From the NCBI GenBank assembly GCA_947169245.1, contig CAMVPA010000015.1:1-64000 (forward strand): DNA of 64,000 nt, written 5' to 3'. Of this stretch, positions 41,994 through 51,550 are shown in pieces. The translations under genes and the position numbers were made by a program. Source of the stretch: an uncultured Prevotellaceae bacterium. Its GTDB lineage: Bacteria > Bacteroidota > Bacteroidia > Bacteroidales > Bacteroidaceae. Within the stretch, counting starts at the first letter, position 1; every line of letters begins with the position of its first letter. Under the pieces are notes generated by a model that made no database searches, was not told the origin of the DNA, and was given only the letters and a program-made list of their open reading frames with translations.

Positions 41994-44180
41994 TTATTTA
42001 GTTTTGCCTAGTTCGAATTTGCCCCGAGCAAAGACGGGGATAAACTCCTTGAACACCTTGGTGGTGACGGTCTGGCCGCCCTCGAAATGCTCGCCTGTAT
42101 GGATTTCCTGCCATCCGCCTTCGGTCTTGGGGAGATAGGTCTTCCATTCCGTAACACCTGGCTCGGTTATCGGACTGACGAGCAGCGACGGGCCGAACAT
42201 GTACTCATACTTCTGCTGCAGGGCCACAGGGTCGTCGGCAAAGTCGAAGACCAGCGGACGCATCAGCGTATAGCCCTCTTTGGCCACGCGCTCGGCACAA
42301 CGCTCGATGTATGGACGCAAGGCCTGACGCTCCTGCAGACTCAGCTTAAACAGCCGTTTGGCCTCCTCACCGTAGTTCCAGGGTTCGGTATTGCTCATGT
42401 AGCCGTGAACACGCATCAGCGGCAGGTAGACGCTGGTCTGTATCCAGCGCAGCATGCGCTCGATATAGTCCTGATTGGTGTACTGGTCGCCGGGACGGAA
42501 GAAGCCGCCGGCATCGTAGGTCCACCAAGGCACGCCGGCAGCCTGCACGCCCAGTCCGGCAGTAATCTGCCGACGGAAGGTCTCCCAGTCATTGCCCACG
42601 TCGCCGCTCCACAGGGCCGAACCGTAGCGCTGGATGCCGGGGAAGCCGCTACGGGTAAGGATCATCGGCTCCTTGCCAGCCTTTACCAAACCCTCATAGA
42701 CCGTTTTGTTCACCAGCAGCGGATAGACGTTACGCACCTGTTCGCCAGCCCATTTGCCATTGTTCAAGCGACGGCCCACGAGGTCGTCGTTCTCGGGCTC
42801 AGTAGCATCCTGCCACCATGCGTCGATGCCCAGCGGCACGAGACGCTCCTGGAAGTTCTTCCAATAGGCAGCAGCAGCGTCGGGATTGAAGAAGTCTATC
42901 CAGTCGGTACTGGGAATATAATAGTTGTCGGCCAACATCTGTCGGCCCACCTCCGAGTTCTTGTCAATCTTCGACCACACACTGACCATCAGCCTGATAC
43001 CCATGCGGTGCAGACTGTCGGTCAGCGCCTTCGGGTCGGGATAGAACTCCTCGTCGAACTTCATGGAGTTCCAGCCGTACTTACCCCAGTACTGCCAGTC
43101 CTGCACCAACACGTCGACGGGCATCTGCTCCTGACGGAATCGGTTGGCAGTCTCCAGAATCTCCTGCGACGAGTGGAAACGCTCGCGGCAGTGGATGTAG
43201 CCCAGAGCCCATGAGGGCATGAGAGGGCAGGGCCCCGTCAGCTCGCGGTAGGTGGCAATGACCTCGTCGGCAGAACCGACGAACACGGTGTAGTCGACAG
43301 CATCGGCGATGGGCGAACGGAACGTCGTCTCGTCCTTCACCTTATTATAATATAGGACAGGCTTATCGCCTCGTGACAGCTCTGCAGTCAGCTCGTGGCG
43401 TCCTTTTTCCAGATGCACGATGGTCGAAGCCGTTGGCGGCAGCCATGTGTTCTGCATCTCGATGACCGTCTTACCGTCGATAGTAAGATTATGACGGCGA
43501 GCCATTTTCTGTCCCACATCAAGCAGCAAGGCGTAGTCGCCTGCTTCCTGAATGTCAATGACGGCACCGAAAGCGTTTCTGCGACGCACTTCTTGGCGGC
43601 TGCCTTCGGTGGTAGTGACGTTAACGACCTCTGCAGTGCCAGTTCCCGACTGATTCATCGTCAAGGCGACACTTTTTGCACAAGGGTTAAACTCTGTCAA
43701 GCCATAGTTATTCCACAACACACCATAGCCTTTGCTCGAGAGGAGCATCGGCAGACTAATCTGTGTGTTGACCTGTGTCAGACGGCGCGACAAACCGCGC
43801 ACATCGGTATAACCGTCCTGGAACTGTCCCAGTCCGTAGAGATGTTCATCCTTCGGCGAGGCGAAGGTCAGTGTAGCTTCGCCGCCAGCTATCTGGTGAC
43901 TGGTGGCGGAGAACACCACCCTGCCCTGCCGGTCCTTGAATGTCAGCCTCTGTCGCCGCTTATCGATATCAAAGCGTACGTTGCAGTCTTTGACTTCGCC
44001 GTGACGGACATAGAGCCAATCGGGCAGGTCGCTCTTTGCCGGACTCTCAGCATACTGAACGCGCACGGCGTTACGGGCTACGGGGGTTACGGTGAGCCGC
44101 CCCTTTCCGAAGGGGACACTGGTGGCCGCCACAGCAGAAAGGCCGATGGACAGCAGGGTGACAAACAAGATTTTTCTCAT
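41994..44180 (-). CDS. GH31 alpha-xylosidase-like glycosidase
   Basis: 728 residues with signal peptide (1-18). The GH31 barrel carries the nucleophile Asp458 in WWQDATEPE and the acid/base Asp527 in SGDVGNDWETF, with LVQDWQYWGKYGWNSMKFD upstream; this pattern is typical of bacterial alpha-xylosidases. A PA14-like segment (about 195-285, AVIDIQEAGDYALLLDVGQK) is inserted in the N-terminal region. The enzyme would remove terminal alpha-xylose, known from xyloglucan and from complex cereal arabinoxylan. Its operon partners are feruloyl/acetyl esterases and GH3, which favours arabinoxylan. It follows the BD-FAE-like gene by 38 bases. Confidence 0.9.
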   Translation of the reverse strand: MRKILFVTLLSIGLSAVAATSVPFGKGRLTVTPVARNAVRVQYAESPAKSDLPDWLYVRHGEVKDCNVRFDIDKRRQRLTFKDRQGRVVFSATSHQIAGGEATLTFASPKDEHLYGLGQFQDGYTDVRGLSRRLTQVNTQISLPMLLSSKGYGVLWNNYGLTEFNPCAKSVALTMNQSGTGTAEVVNVTTTEGSRQEVRRRNAFGAVIDIQEAGDYALLLDVGQKMARRHNLTIDGKTVIEMQNTWLPPTASTIVHLEKGRHELTAELSRGDKPVLYYNKVKDETTFRSPIADAVDYTVFVGSADEVIATYRELTGPCPLMPSWALGYIHCRERFHSSQEILETANRFRQEQMPVDVLVQDWQYWGKYGWNSMKFDEEFYPDPKALTDSLHRMGIRLMVSVWSKIDKNSEVGRQMLADNYYIPSTDWIDFFNPDAAAAYWKNFQERLVPLGIDAWWQDATEPENDDLVGRRLNNGKWAGEQVRNVYPLLVNKTVYEGLVKAGKEPMILTRSGFPGIQRYGSALWSGDVGNDWETFRRQITAGLGVQAAGVPWWTYDAGGFFRPGDQYTNQDYIERMLRWIQTSVYLPLMRVHGYMSNTEPWNYGEEAKRLFKLSLQERQALRPYIERCAERVAKEGYTLMRPLVFDFADDPVALQQKYEYMFGPSLLVSPITEPGVTEWKTYLPKTEGGWQEIHTGEHFEGGQTVTTKVFKEFIPVFARGKFELGKTK

Positions 44181-44218
44181 GGATGAATTAATTTTGAAAA
44201 AAAGGGATTAAAAATCAG

Positions 44219-45169
44219 TTATTTCTTTGTACGTACCTCATCGAGGAAACGCACCATTTTTTGCAGATTTTCAGCGCTATACATGCCCATGCCGTGACCG
44301 CCTTCGGGGACGAATGTGGCTTCGGTCTTCACGCCGGCATCCTGTAGCTTTTCGAAGAACATCCTGCCCTGACAGCAGGGAACGACGTTGTCCTTCTCGC
44401 CGTGGAAGATGATGACGGGCGGGTCGTTCTTGTCGACATAATATGTGGCGCTAAGACTCTTGTACTTGTCGGGCTCCTTCGTGATCTTCGAGTCGAGCAG
44501 TACGTCCTCAGGCGAGTTTTCGCCCATCTTCATGCCCTCGCCACAGTCCATGGCCGTCAGGTCGACAGGTCCCGACCAGTCGCAGGCCGCATTGACGGTG
44601 CTCAGTTCCTTGGTGTAGGCGCCGAGGTTGCCCTCAAGGTCAATGTCGACAGTACCTACCTTCGTCTGCTTCGTGCCGCTGGTGGTAGCAGCCGTCGAAG
44701 CCAGGTGACCGCCCGACGAGAAACCGCTGGTTGCGATGAACGACGGGTCAAACTTATACTTCTTTGCCTCACCACGCACAAAGCGGATGACGGCACGTAT
44801 GTCGTGAATCTGAGCCGGCCACTTGGCGTCCATGCTGGAGCGGTGGTTCGGGCAGACGACGGCATAACCGGCGTCGAGCAGTGCCTTCACGATGGTGCCC
44901 AGGTCGGCGGCACCCTTGCTGTTGTTGCTGAACCAGGCACTGCCGTATATGTGGATGACTACCGGATAGCTCTTCGCCTCCTTCTTGGGCAGGTAGATGT
45001 CACAGGTGTGATAAGCCTGGTCATCGCCTACGTAGTTCACGTCTTTCCATTCCTGGGAAGTCTCGAGTTTTGTCTGCTGCTGGAAGCCTCCGAAGCCGCC
45101 AAAGCCTTGCTGTGCCCAACCGCAAAGTGCACCTGAGAATAAGCATGCGGTAAGTAATAATTTCTTCAT
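44219..45169 (-). CDS. BD-FAE-like alpha/beta-hydrolase esterase
   Basis: 316 residues from the ATG at 45169, which yields a signal peptide (MKKLLLTACLFSGALCGWAQ); the frame extends to 45229 across the promoter. The mature N-terminus is QQGFGGFGGFQQQ. An oxyanion region VIHIYGSAWF, nucleophile Ser151 in TSGFSSGGH, VIIFHGEKDNVVP and the His in EGGHGMGMY complete an alpha/beta hydrolase. This matches the bifunctional feruloyl/acetyl esterase (BD-FAE) group of Bacteroidetes; a related peptidase_S9 or generic lipase fold cannot be excluded. First gene of the operon, promoter 41 bases upstream, divergent from GH51. Confidence 0.78.
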   Translation of the reverse strand: MKKLLLTACLFSGALCGWAQQGFGGFGGFQQQTKLETSQEWKDVNYVGDDQAYHTCDIYLPKKEAKSYPVVIHIYGSAWFSNNSKGAADLGTIVKALLDAGYAVVCPNHRSSMDAKWPAQIHDIRAVIRFVRGEAKKYKFDPSFIATSGFSSGGHLASTAATTSGTKQTKVGTVDIDLEGNLGAYTKELSTVNAACDWSGPVDLTAMDCGEGMKMGENSPEDVLLDSKITKEPDKYKSLSATYYVDKNDPPVIIFHGEKDNVVPCCQGRMFFEKLQDAGVKTEATFVPEGGHGMGMYSAENLQKMVRFLDEVRTKK

Positions 45170-45209
45170 AAGTTGTTTTTGTTTTGGGTTCGTTGTCAAT
45201 TTTATGCTG

Positions 45210-45217
45210 CAAAGGTA
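45210..45217 (-). promoter_or_regulatory. Promoter -7 box (TACCTTTG) for the esterase-GH31-CE1-GH3-CE6 operon
   Basis: Reverse complement TACCTTTGCAGC, the same extended box as before GH97 (5050-5057). 41 bases before the ATG at 45169. Confidence 0.7.
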
Positions 45218-45323
45218 CGGGAAAAACACGGAATGGCCGTTCGCTGATGTTTCATCGGTTTGCTTTTATGTCGCATGAACGCTTTTTAACACGTCGGAAA
45301 GCCGTTATTACGAGAAACTTTCG

Positions 45324-45331
45324 TACCTTTG
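45324..45331 (+). promoter_or_regulatory. Promoter -7 box (TACCTTTG) for GH51
   Basis: TACCTTTGCATC, 30 bases before the ATG at 45361. Back to back with the minus-strand box at 45210. Confidence 0.7.
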
Positions 45332-45360
45332 CATCAAAACTAACCCAAACAGGAAAAGAA

Positions 45361-47373
45361 ATGAAAAAACGTACAACACTCGCTGCCATACTCATGGCAG
45401 CAATGCTGGGCGCCAACGCTGCCCAGAAACCGATGAACGCTCCCAAGGGCGGCAAGGCCATCAGCGACGAGCTCATCGGCATCTTCTTCGAAGACATCTC
45501 CTCGAGTGCCGACGGCGGTCTCTACGCCGAGCTGTTGCAGAACGGCTCGTTCGAGTACAGCCCTGCCGAGCGCGACGGATGGGGAGCCGGTACCGCCTGG
45601 AAGCAGATACGTCCGGGCCACTCGCTGGGCACCGTCCAGGTGCGCATGGACAACCCGCTCCATCCCAACAATGCCAATTATATGCGTCTGCACACCGAGC
45701 GTGTCAAAGAGTACAAGGACTACAAAGGATGGAAAGGCTTCGGCCTGGAGAACAATGGTTTCGAAGGCATCAGCGTCAAGGCAGGTGCCAAATACGACTT
45801 CTCGGTCTTCTTCCGCAACATCGGCGCTGCCAAGAATGTGCGCATAGCGCTGGTTCAACCACAGGGCTGGGGCAAGGATCCGAAGCTGTTGGCCGAGGCA
45901 TATATCAATGTCGACAAGACCAGCTGGCAGAAGTACGAGTCGGTGCTCACTCCTACGGAGGACTGCAAGAACGCTGCCCTTCAGATTCTGGTTCTCAACA
46001 CCGGCGACCTCGACATCGACCAGGTGTCGCTCATGCCGCAGGACACCTACAAAGGCCACGGCCTGCGTAAGGACCTGGCACAGGCACTGGCCGACCTGCA
46101 GCCGAAGTTCATGCGCTTCCCCGGCGGCTGTGTCGTTCACGGCGGTGGCGACGGTTTCTGGAACACCTACCGCTGGAAGACCACCATCGGTCCCCGCGAG
46201 CAGCGCCGTCAGCTGAAGAACACCTGGGGCTACCACCAGAGCGTCAGTCTGGGTTACTATGAGTACTTCCAGTTCTGCGAAGACCTGGGCATGGAGCCGC
46301 TGCCCATCCTGCCTTGCGGCGTCAGCTGTCAGGGAACCAACGGCGGCTGGGGCATGTGGCCCGAGCAGGCTCAGGATGCCTGCCCGATGGAAGAGATGGA
46401 CGAGTGGGTAGCCGAAGCCATGGACCTCATCGAGTGGGCCAATGGCGACCCCGCCAAGTCGAAGTGGGCCAAGATGCGTGCCGACCAGGGCCACCCCGCC
46501 CCCTTCAATCTGAAGTATCTGGGTCTGGGCAACGAGGAAAAGATCTCGCCCGAGTTCAACGAACGCTTTAAGTATATATATGAACGCGTGACGAAGAAGT
46601 ATCCCAACATCGTCATCGTCGGCACCGCCGGCCCTGGCTCTCACCCCGGCAACCCCGACTTTGAAAACGGCTGGAAACTGGCCGAGGAGCTGGGCATGCC
46701 TATCATCGACGAGCACTACTACGAGCCCAACAAGTACTTCCTCGAGTCACGTCAGTACGACAAGTACCCCCGCGACCGCAAGACGAAGGTCTATCTCGGC
46801 GAGTATGCCGCCAAGGACAAGAAGCTCATCGACGCCCTGGCCGAGGGTCTCTACCTGCTCCATGTCGAGCGCAACGGCGACATCGTCTGCATGACCAGCT
46901 ACGCACCCCTCTTTGCCCGCAAGAACGCCACCAACTGGACCCCCGACCTCATCTACTTCGACAACGAGCGTCCGTTCCTCACCTGCAGCTACTACGTGCA
47001 GCAGATGTTCGGACAGTCAGCCGGCCAGTACTACTATGGCGACTGCGTCACCTTCAAGGGCGATGAAGCCGGTGTGGTGCAGCCCGCCGAGAAGAGTCCT
47101 TACGGCCAGTCCGTCGTGCTCAACGTGAAGACGCGCAAGCTCTATGTGAAGCTCTGCAACGCCGGTGCTGAGGCCAAGAAGGCCAACATCAACCTCTCGC
47201 GCTTCGGTGTGAAGAAGACCGTCACCAAGACCACTCTCGCCGGCCAGCCCAACGACGAGAACAACTTCGAGCAGCAGCCCATAGCCCCCAAGACTGAGCA
47301 GCTGAAGGCCAAATCGAAGTTCACCCTCGACCTCCAGCCCTACAGCTTCGTCATGCTGGAGTATCAGCTGTAA
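45361..47373 (+). CDS. GH51 alpha-L-arabinofuranosidase
   Basis: 670 residues; the ATG at 45361 fits the promoter and gives a signal peptide (MKKRTTLAAILMAAMLGANA). Domains: N-terminal strands with IGIFFEDISSSADGGLYAEL, a CBM4-like module (about 65-230), GH51 barrel and C-terminal beta domain. Acid/base Glu392 in LGLGNEE and nucleophile Glu481 in YLGEYAA are intact. It removes terminal arabinofuranose from arabinoxylan or arabinan oligosaccharides. Monocistronic, divergent from the esterase operon, ended by a strong hairpin. High GC-ending codon use like the other GH genes. Confidence 0.95.
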   Translation: MKKRTTLAAILMAAMLGANAAQKPMNAPKGGKAISDELIGIFFEDISSSADGGLYAELLQNGSFEYSPAERDGWGAGTAWKQIRPGHSLGTVQVRMDNPLHPNNANYMRLHTERVKEYKDYKGWKGFGLENNGFEGISVKAGAKYDFSVFFRNIGAAKNVRIALVQPQGWGKDPKLLAEAYINVDKTSWQKYESVLTPTEDCKNAALQILVLNTGDLDIDQVSLMPQDTYKGHGLRKDLAQALADLQPKFMRFPGGCVVHGGGDGFWNTYRWKTTIGPREQRRQLKNTWGYHQSVSLGYYEYFQFCEDLGMEPLPILPCGVSCQGTNGGWGMWPEQAQDACPMEEMDEWVAEAMDLIEWANGDPAKSKWAKMRADQGHPAPFNLKYLGLGNEEKISPEFNERFKYIYERVTKKYPNIVIVGTAGPGSHPGNPDFENGWKLAEELGMPIIDEHYYEPNKYFLESRQYDKYPRDRKTKVYLGEYAAKDKKLIDALAEGLYLLHVERNGDIVCMTSYAPLFARKNATNWTPDLIYFDNERPFLTCSYYVQQMFGQSAGQYYYGDCVTFKGDEAGVVQPAEKSPYGQSVVLNVKTRKLYVKLCNAGAEAKKANINLSRFGVKKTVTKTTLAGQPNDENNFEQQPIAPKTEQLKAKSKFTLDLQPYSFVMLEYQL

Positions 47374-47398
47374 AGCACTCGCACCTTATTTCGATAAC

Positions 47399-47436
47399 AA
47401 AAGTCGGCCCCCCGCCATCGCGAGGGGCCGACTTTT
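47399..47436 (+). terminator. Terminator of GH51
   Basis: 13-bp stem AAAAGTCGGCCCC / GGGGCCGACTTTT with a 12-base loop and a T run, 26 bases after the stop. Confidence 0.9.
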
Positions 47437-47563
47437 TGAAAATACTCCATGACTTTTGAAAAATACTCGGCCCTTTTCGCGCACAAGTCGTGCTCTCGCG
47501 TTTTTTTGCTTTATTCGCAAAAACACCTAATATGTAACTTGCGTCACTTTTTTTGCCAAATGT

Positions 47564-47594
47564 TTGGTGGTGTCGGAATTATTTGCTAACTTTG
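47564..47594 (+). promoter_or_regulatory. Promoter with -33 and -7 boxes for the CUB-domain protein
   Basis: TTG (47564-47566), 20-base spacer, TAACTTTG (47587-47594). The leader to the ATG at 47717 is about 120 bases and holds a possible 19-codon upstream frame (47631-47690). The rest of 47437-47563 shows nothing else I can name. Confidence 0.7.
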
Positions 47595-47716
47595 CAATCG
47601 TATTGCTATTAGAATCTAAAAACCGCTGACATGAAAATCCACTGTCCAACACATAGCACTCGCTTGGCTAGTCTGGCTATTTATGCATAATAAAATTAAC
47701 AAAACATATTAACCCT

Positions 47717-50700
47717 ATGAAAAGAACTACAAACATTCCAATCCTAAGGACAGCGGCGATGCTGCTCCTTATGCTGTTCACCGTCTGTACGGCGTGGGCA
47801 CAAGAACAACCTGTAAAAAAACACTGAGCGACGTTACCGCAGATGACATTGGTAAGGTGGTTTCCACAGACGGAAACATCTACGCTACAGCGAACGATGT
47901 GACTTCCGGAAATGCCGTAGCCATGATTGCGTATGTGGATGAGCAGAACCATACGGGTCTGGCCATAGCGCTTGAGAACGCTTACTTCATAGAAAACTCC
48001 TATTATAATAGTTCCTTCCAATGGGATGATGCGGCAGCCGCCGTTACCAAGTGGGCGGCAAACAATGCTGTTACCGGCTGCACATGGAAGGTGCCTACAA
48101 TTCAGGAGTGGCAGCAGATGCTTATAGGTTGCGGTGCAGAAGGTACTGTGAGCGACGAGCCAGAGTCTGGCGTCCTGACCTTTACGGGAATAAACGAGAA
48201 ACTCAACGCAGTTTCACAATATGCTAAGCTGTCAAGCTGGTATTGGTCTGCAACGGAGTCACCTGAAGTGGCAAAGTCTATAGATTTTAGTGATACATAC
48301 GCAGGATTCTACAGTGAGGCCAAAACAAATTACAATTCTGTCCGAGCCTGCCTTACGTTTGATACAAGCGGCGGCGAAAGCGGCACAACCAACACATACG
48401 TATCCACCTTCGAACAGCCAGTTGATTATAATAATCCGAACAATCTTGCCAGCAAAGAGGGCAACAATTGGAGTTTGACATTGCAAAGTAACACCTTTCT
48501 TGAACGTATTACATATGAGGATGAGTATTGTATCGTCTTCCACACGCCTTCAGAGTACTTAAACGGAACTGTTCTCACGCCAACATTCCAAATTTCTGGC
48601 GAGATAAGCACAATTACCATTAAAGCCGCTGCTGGCATTAGTAGCATAAAGCTTAACGAGAATGGAAACAACAACGATGGCGAATTCACCAAAACAGAGG
48701 GGACACCATTCGATGAATATACCCTGACTCCGGCAAGCGGTGTCTCGTTGAATTCCATCACAATCGTAGGGCAGGGTGATTTCGACCTTAAGAGCATCAC
48801 CATTGAGACCACTACTAGCGGCGGCGATAGTGGCAATGTCATCACCAGCAATACGGGCAGCATCAACATGCCCAAGGAAGGTACAGATGAATATACGATA
48901 GCCGAGGGCGTTGCTTCTTTCAATATTTATGACGACGGCGGTGCTGAAAGCAACTACAGTGATCTCTGCGACGGCAGCATTGTCCTTATTGCTCCTGAGG
49001 GCTGTACGCTGAAGTTGACAGGTTCTATTGATACAGAATCAAGTTATGACCTTTTGAAAGTTTGGGATGGTTCTACTAATAGTGGTGATCCAGTAAAAAC
49101 TTTAAACGGTAATAATTCCGATATAGATATCACCAGCAAAGGACGAAGCCTGACACTCAATTTCTCTTCAGATGGCAGCGTGAATTATGCAGGTCTCAAC
49201 CTCACCGTGAAGGTTATTGACCCCAGTGCTGTGAGCACCTTTAGTGTTACCATAAACAATGGTACGGGTGGCTATGTGGGCATCTATAGCAGTGAACAGG
49301 AGTTTGAAGAGGATGATAATGTTGAATTGTACATCTCGCCCTCAACAGGCTACGTATTGAGCAATCTCAGTGTTGTAGATGCCGATGACAATCCAGTGAG
49401 CGTGAGTGGCAATTATTGGTATAGCCACAGCGCAAGCTTCCAGATGCCAGCATCGGCTGTCACAGTAACACCGACTTTCAGTAACGACCTGACAAACCTC
49501 AGCATCGACATGCCGTACGACTCGTATGCCTACATCCCTAATGGCGTACAATCGTTCAAGCTATATGACGATGGCGGCCAGAAAGGAAACTACAGTGAGG
49601 GAAATCGCAGTATTGTTCTGTGTGCACCAGAAAACTACCTACTGCAGCTCACGGGAACCATCACGGCACTCAATTACGAGAAGCTGACGGTTAAAGACGG
49701 ATATTACTATAGCGACACCCGGTTGTTTTATGCAGGCAGCAGCTCTGACGGCGTAACCACCGACATAGGCACCATAAAAAGTACTGGGCGCTACATGAGG
49801 ATAGAGTTCCAGACATATGGTTCTAATTACCCTGGCCTCGACCTCACCGTGACGCTTGTCAGCAATGCAGCGGAATATGATGTCACCATCAGCCCTGCTT
49901 CTGGCGGCACTGTAGTGGCAAAAGTCAACAACACACAAGTGACGAAGGCTAAGGTGAACGACGTTGTCACACTGACAGCTACGCCCGCCGCAGGCTATGT
50001 GCTGAGTGGCATCAGCGTCGTTGACGGTAACAGCAATGCCGTCAGCGTGACAGGCGGCACATGGTACAACAACACGGCCACCTTCTCCATGCCTACTTCG
50101 GTTGCCACGGTAACTCCCGTATTTACTAATACTCTGACAGGTCTCAGCATCAACATGCCAACGGAAGGCACCGTAACGGCTACTATCCCAGAAGGTGTTT
50201 CTTCGTTCAAGGTTTACGACGACGGTGGCGAGAACGGTGCATACAGCAGTAACTGCAATGGCAACCTCGTGCTGACCGCTCCAGAGGGCAATATGCTTCA
50301 GCTGACAGGCACAGTAACAACCAATGCTGATGCTTATATTACTGTATGGAACGGCTCAGACCCCAGCAACGACGAGGCAAAACTGATTAACCATAAGAGT
50401 AGCAGCACAACAAATAACGCTACCAGTATTGGCAGCCCCACCAGCACTAACCGCAGTATGACGCTTAACTTCACATCCGGCTTTTCAGTTTTTGCTGGTC
50501 TCGACCTCACCGTGACCCAAATTAACGTCTGTCTGGCCGATGCTGCCGAAAACAGCACTGTGATTGGCAATAACAACAATAGGACGGGACGCAACGTTCT
50601 CCTCGCCGACCGTACGCTCTATAAGGACGGTGAATGGAACACCATCTGCCTGCCGTTCAACGTGTCATTGTCCGACAGCCCGCTTGATGGTGCTACAGCC

Positions 50701-51252
50701 AAGACACTCACCTCAGCCACGATGACGGGAACCACCGTCAGCCTGACTTTCGGCGATGCTGTGACAACACTTCAGGCTGGCGTACCTTATATCATTAAGT
50801 GGGCGAAGGCCGAGGGCTACGATCAGGCCGATCCCGCCACCCGCGACATTGTGAACCCCCTGTTCACCGGTGTCACTGTCGTCAGCAGCACCGAGGCTCA
50901 AAGAACCATTGAGAAGGCCGACGGCCACGTGAAGTTCATTGGCTACTATGACCCGATGACTATTGACACGCCCGACAATGACGACATTTACTACATGACC
51001 GCCGGCAACACCCTAAAGCACACGGGTAAACAGCGTACGCTGAAAGCCTGCCGTGCCTACTTCCAGTTCTCAGAGGCTGCACAACAGGCACGCTCATTCA
51101 TGCTGAACTTCGGTGATGAAACAACAGGAATTGCCGAAATCAGGAAGGTTAGCGACAATAGTTGGTACACGCTCGACGGCGTTAAGCTCGACAAGCAGCC
51201 CTCGAAGAAGGGACTGTATATCTCCAATGGACGCAAGATTGTAATCAAGTAA
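47717..51252 (+). CDS. CUB-domain surface protein, frameshifted at a poly-A tract
   Basis: The ATG at 47717 opens a signal peptide (TAAMLLLMLFTVCTAWA) that stops at 47825-47827. A seven-A run (47815-47821) separates it from the long frame ending at 51252; one extra A would join them into about 1178 residues with KKTLSDVTADDIGKVV at the join. The mature part has a FISUMP-like domain (WKVPTIQEWQQMLIGCG), an unnamed beta region, three CUB-like domains (each with YDDGG, about 48845-49215, 49490-49860, 50140-50520) alternating with two InlB-like repeats (GYVLSNLSVVDADDNPV, GYVLSGISVVDGNSNAV), a Prevotella-type domain (WNTICLPFNVSLSD) and the tail WYTLDGVKLDKQ, GLYISNGRKIVIK. Probably a surface adhesin or binding protein. 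Confidence 0.75.
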
Positions 51253-51264
51253 ATAGAAACGACA

Positions 51265-51456
51265 ATGAAAAAGAAAACATATATCATTCCAGAGACAACA
51301 ATCGTCCCGCTCGGCGTACGCTACCAGATACTCGCAGACAGTTTCACTGGCGTGAGTACAGATCCTGAAGACCCGACCGTCAATCCGGATCCCGATATTG
51401 GCGACGACGATACTCGTTCCCGTGGCATCTTCGGTGTATGGGATGACGAGGAGTAA
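51265..51456 (+). CDS. Small acidic protein after the CUB-domain protein
   Basis: 63 residues, starting 12 bases after the preceding stop and ending before a strong terminator, so it is probably expressed with the surface protein. Begins MKKKTYIIPETTIVPLGVRY and ends in an Asp/Pro-rich region (DPEDPTVNPDPDIGDDD) and GVWDDEE. No signal peptide or known domain is visible. Similar short MKK..YxxPE.. proteins next to surface-protein genes are, to my recollection, frequent in Prevotella, without a known role. Confidence 0.65.
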   Translation: MKKKTYIIPETTIVPLGVRYQILADSFTGVSTDPEDPTVNPDPDIGDDDTRSRGIFGVWDDEE

Positions 51457-51477
51457 AAACTACAGTCTACACATTCT

Positions 51478-51518
51478 AAAACAGCGGGCGAATCGTATGG
51501 TGATTCGCCCGCTGTTTT
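51478..51518. terminator. Bidirectional terminator
   Basis: Perfect 17-bp stem AAAACAGCGGGCGAATC / GATTCGCCCGCTGTTTT with a 7-base loop; T runs on both strands. Ends the small-protein operon and the CE15 gene. Confidence 0.92.
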
Positions 51519-51550
51519 TACGTAGGGAATATGGTTCTAGTGTGCTAATA

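Noticed and set aside
47717..51252. Ordinary decayed pseudogene
   Set aside because: Only a single one-base shift in a homopolymer is present and the remaining 1150 codons are intact, so switching or a base-call error is more likely.
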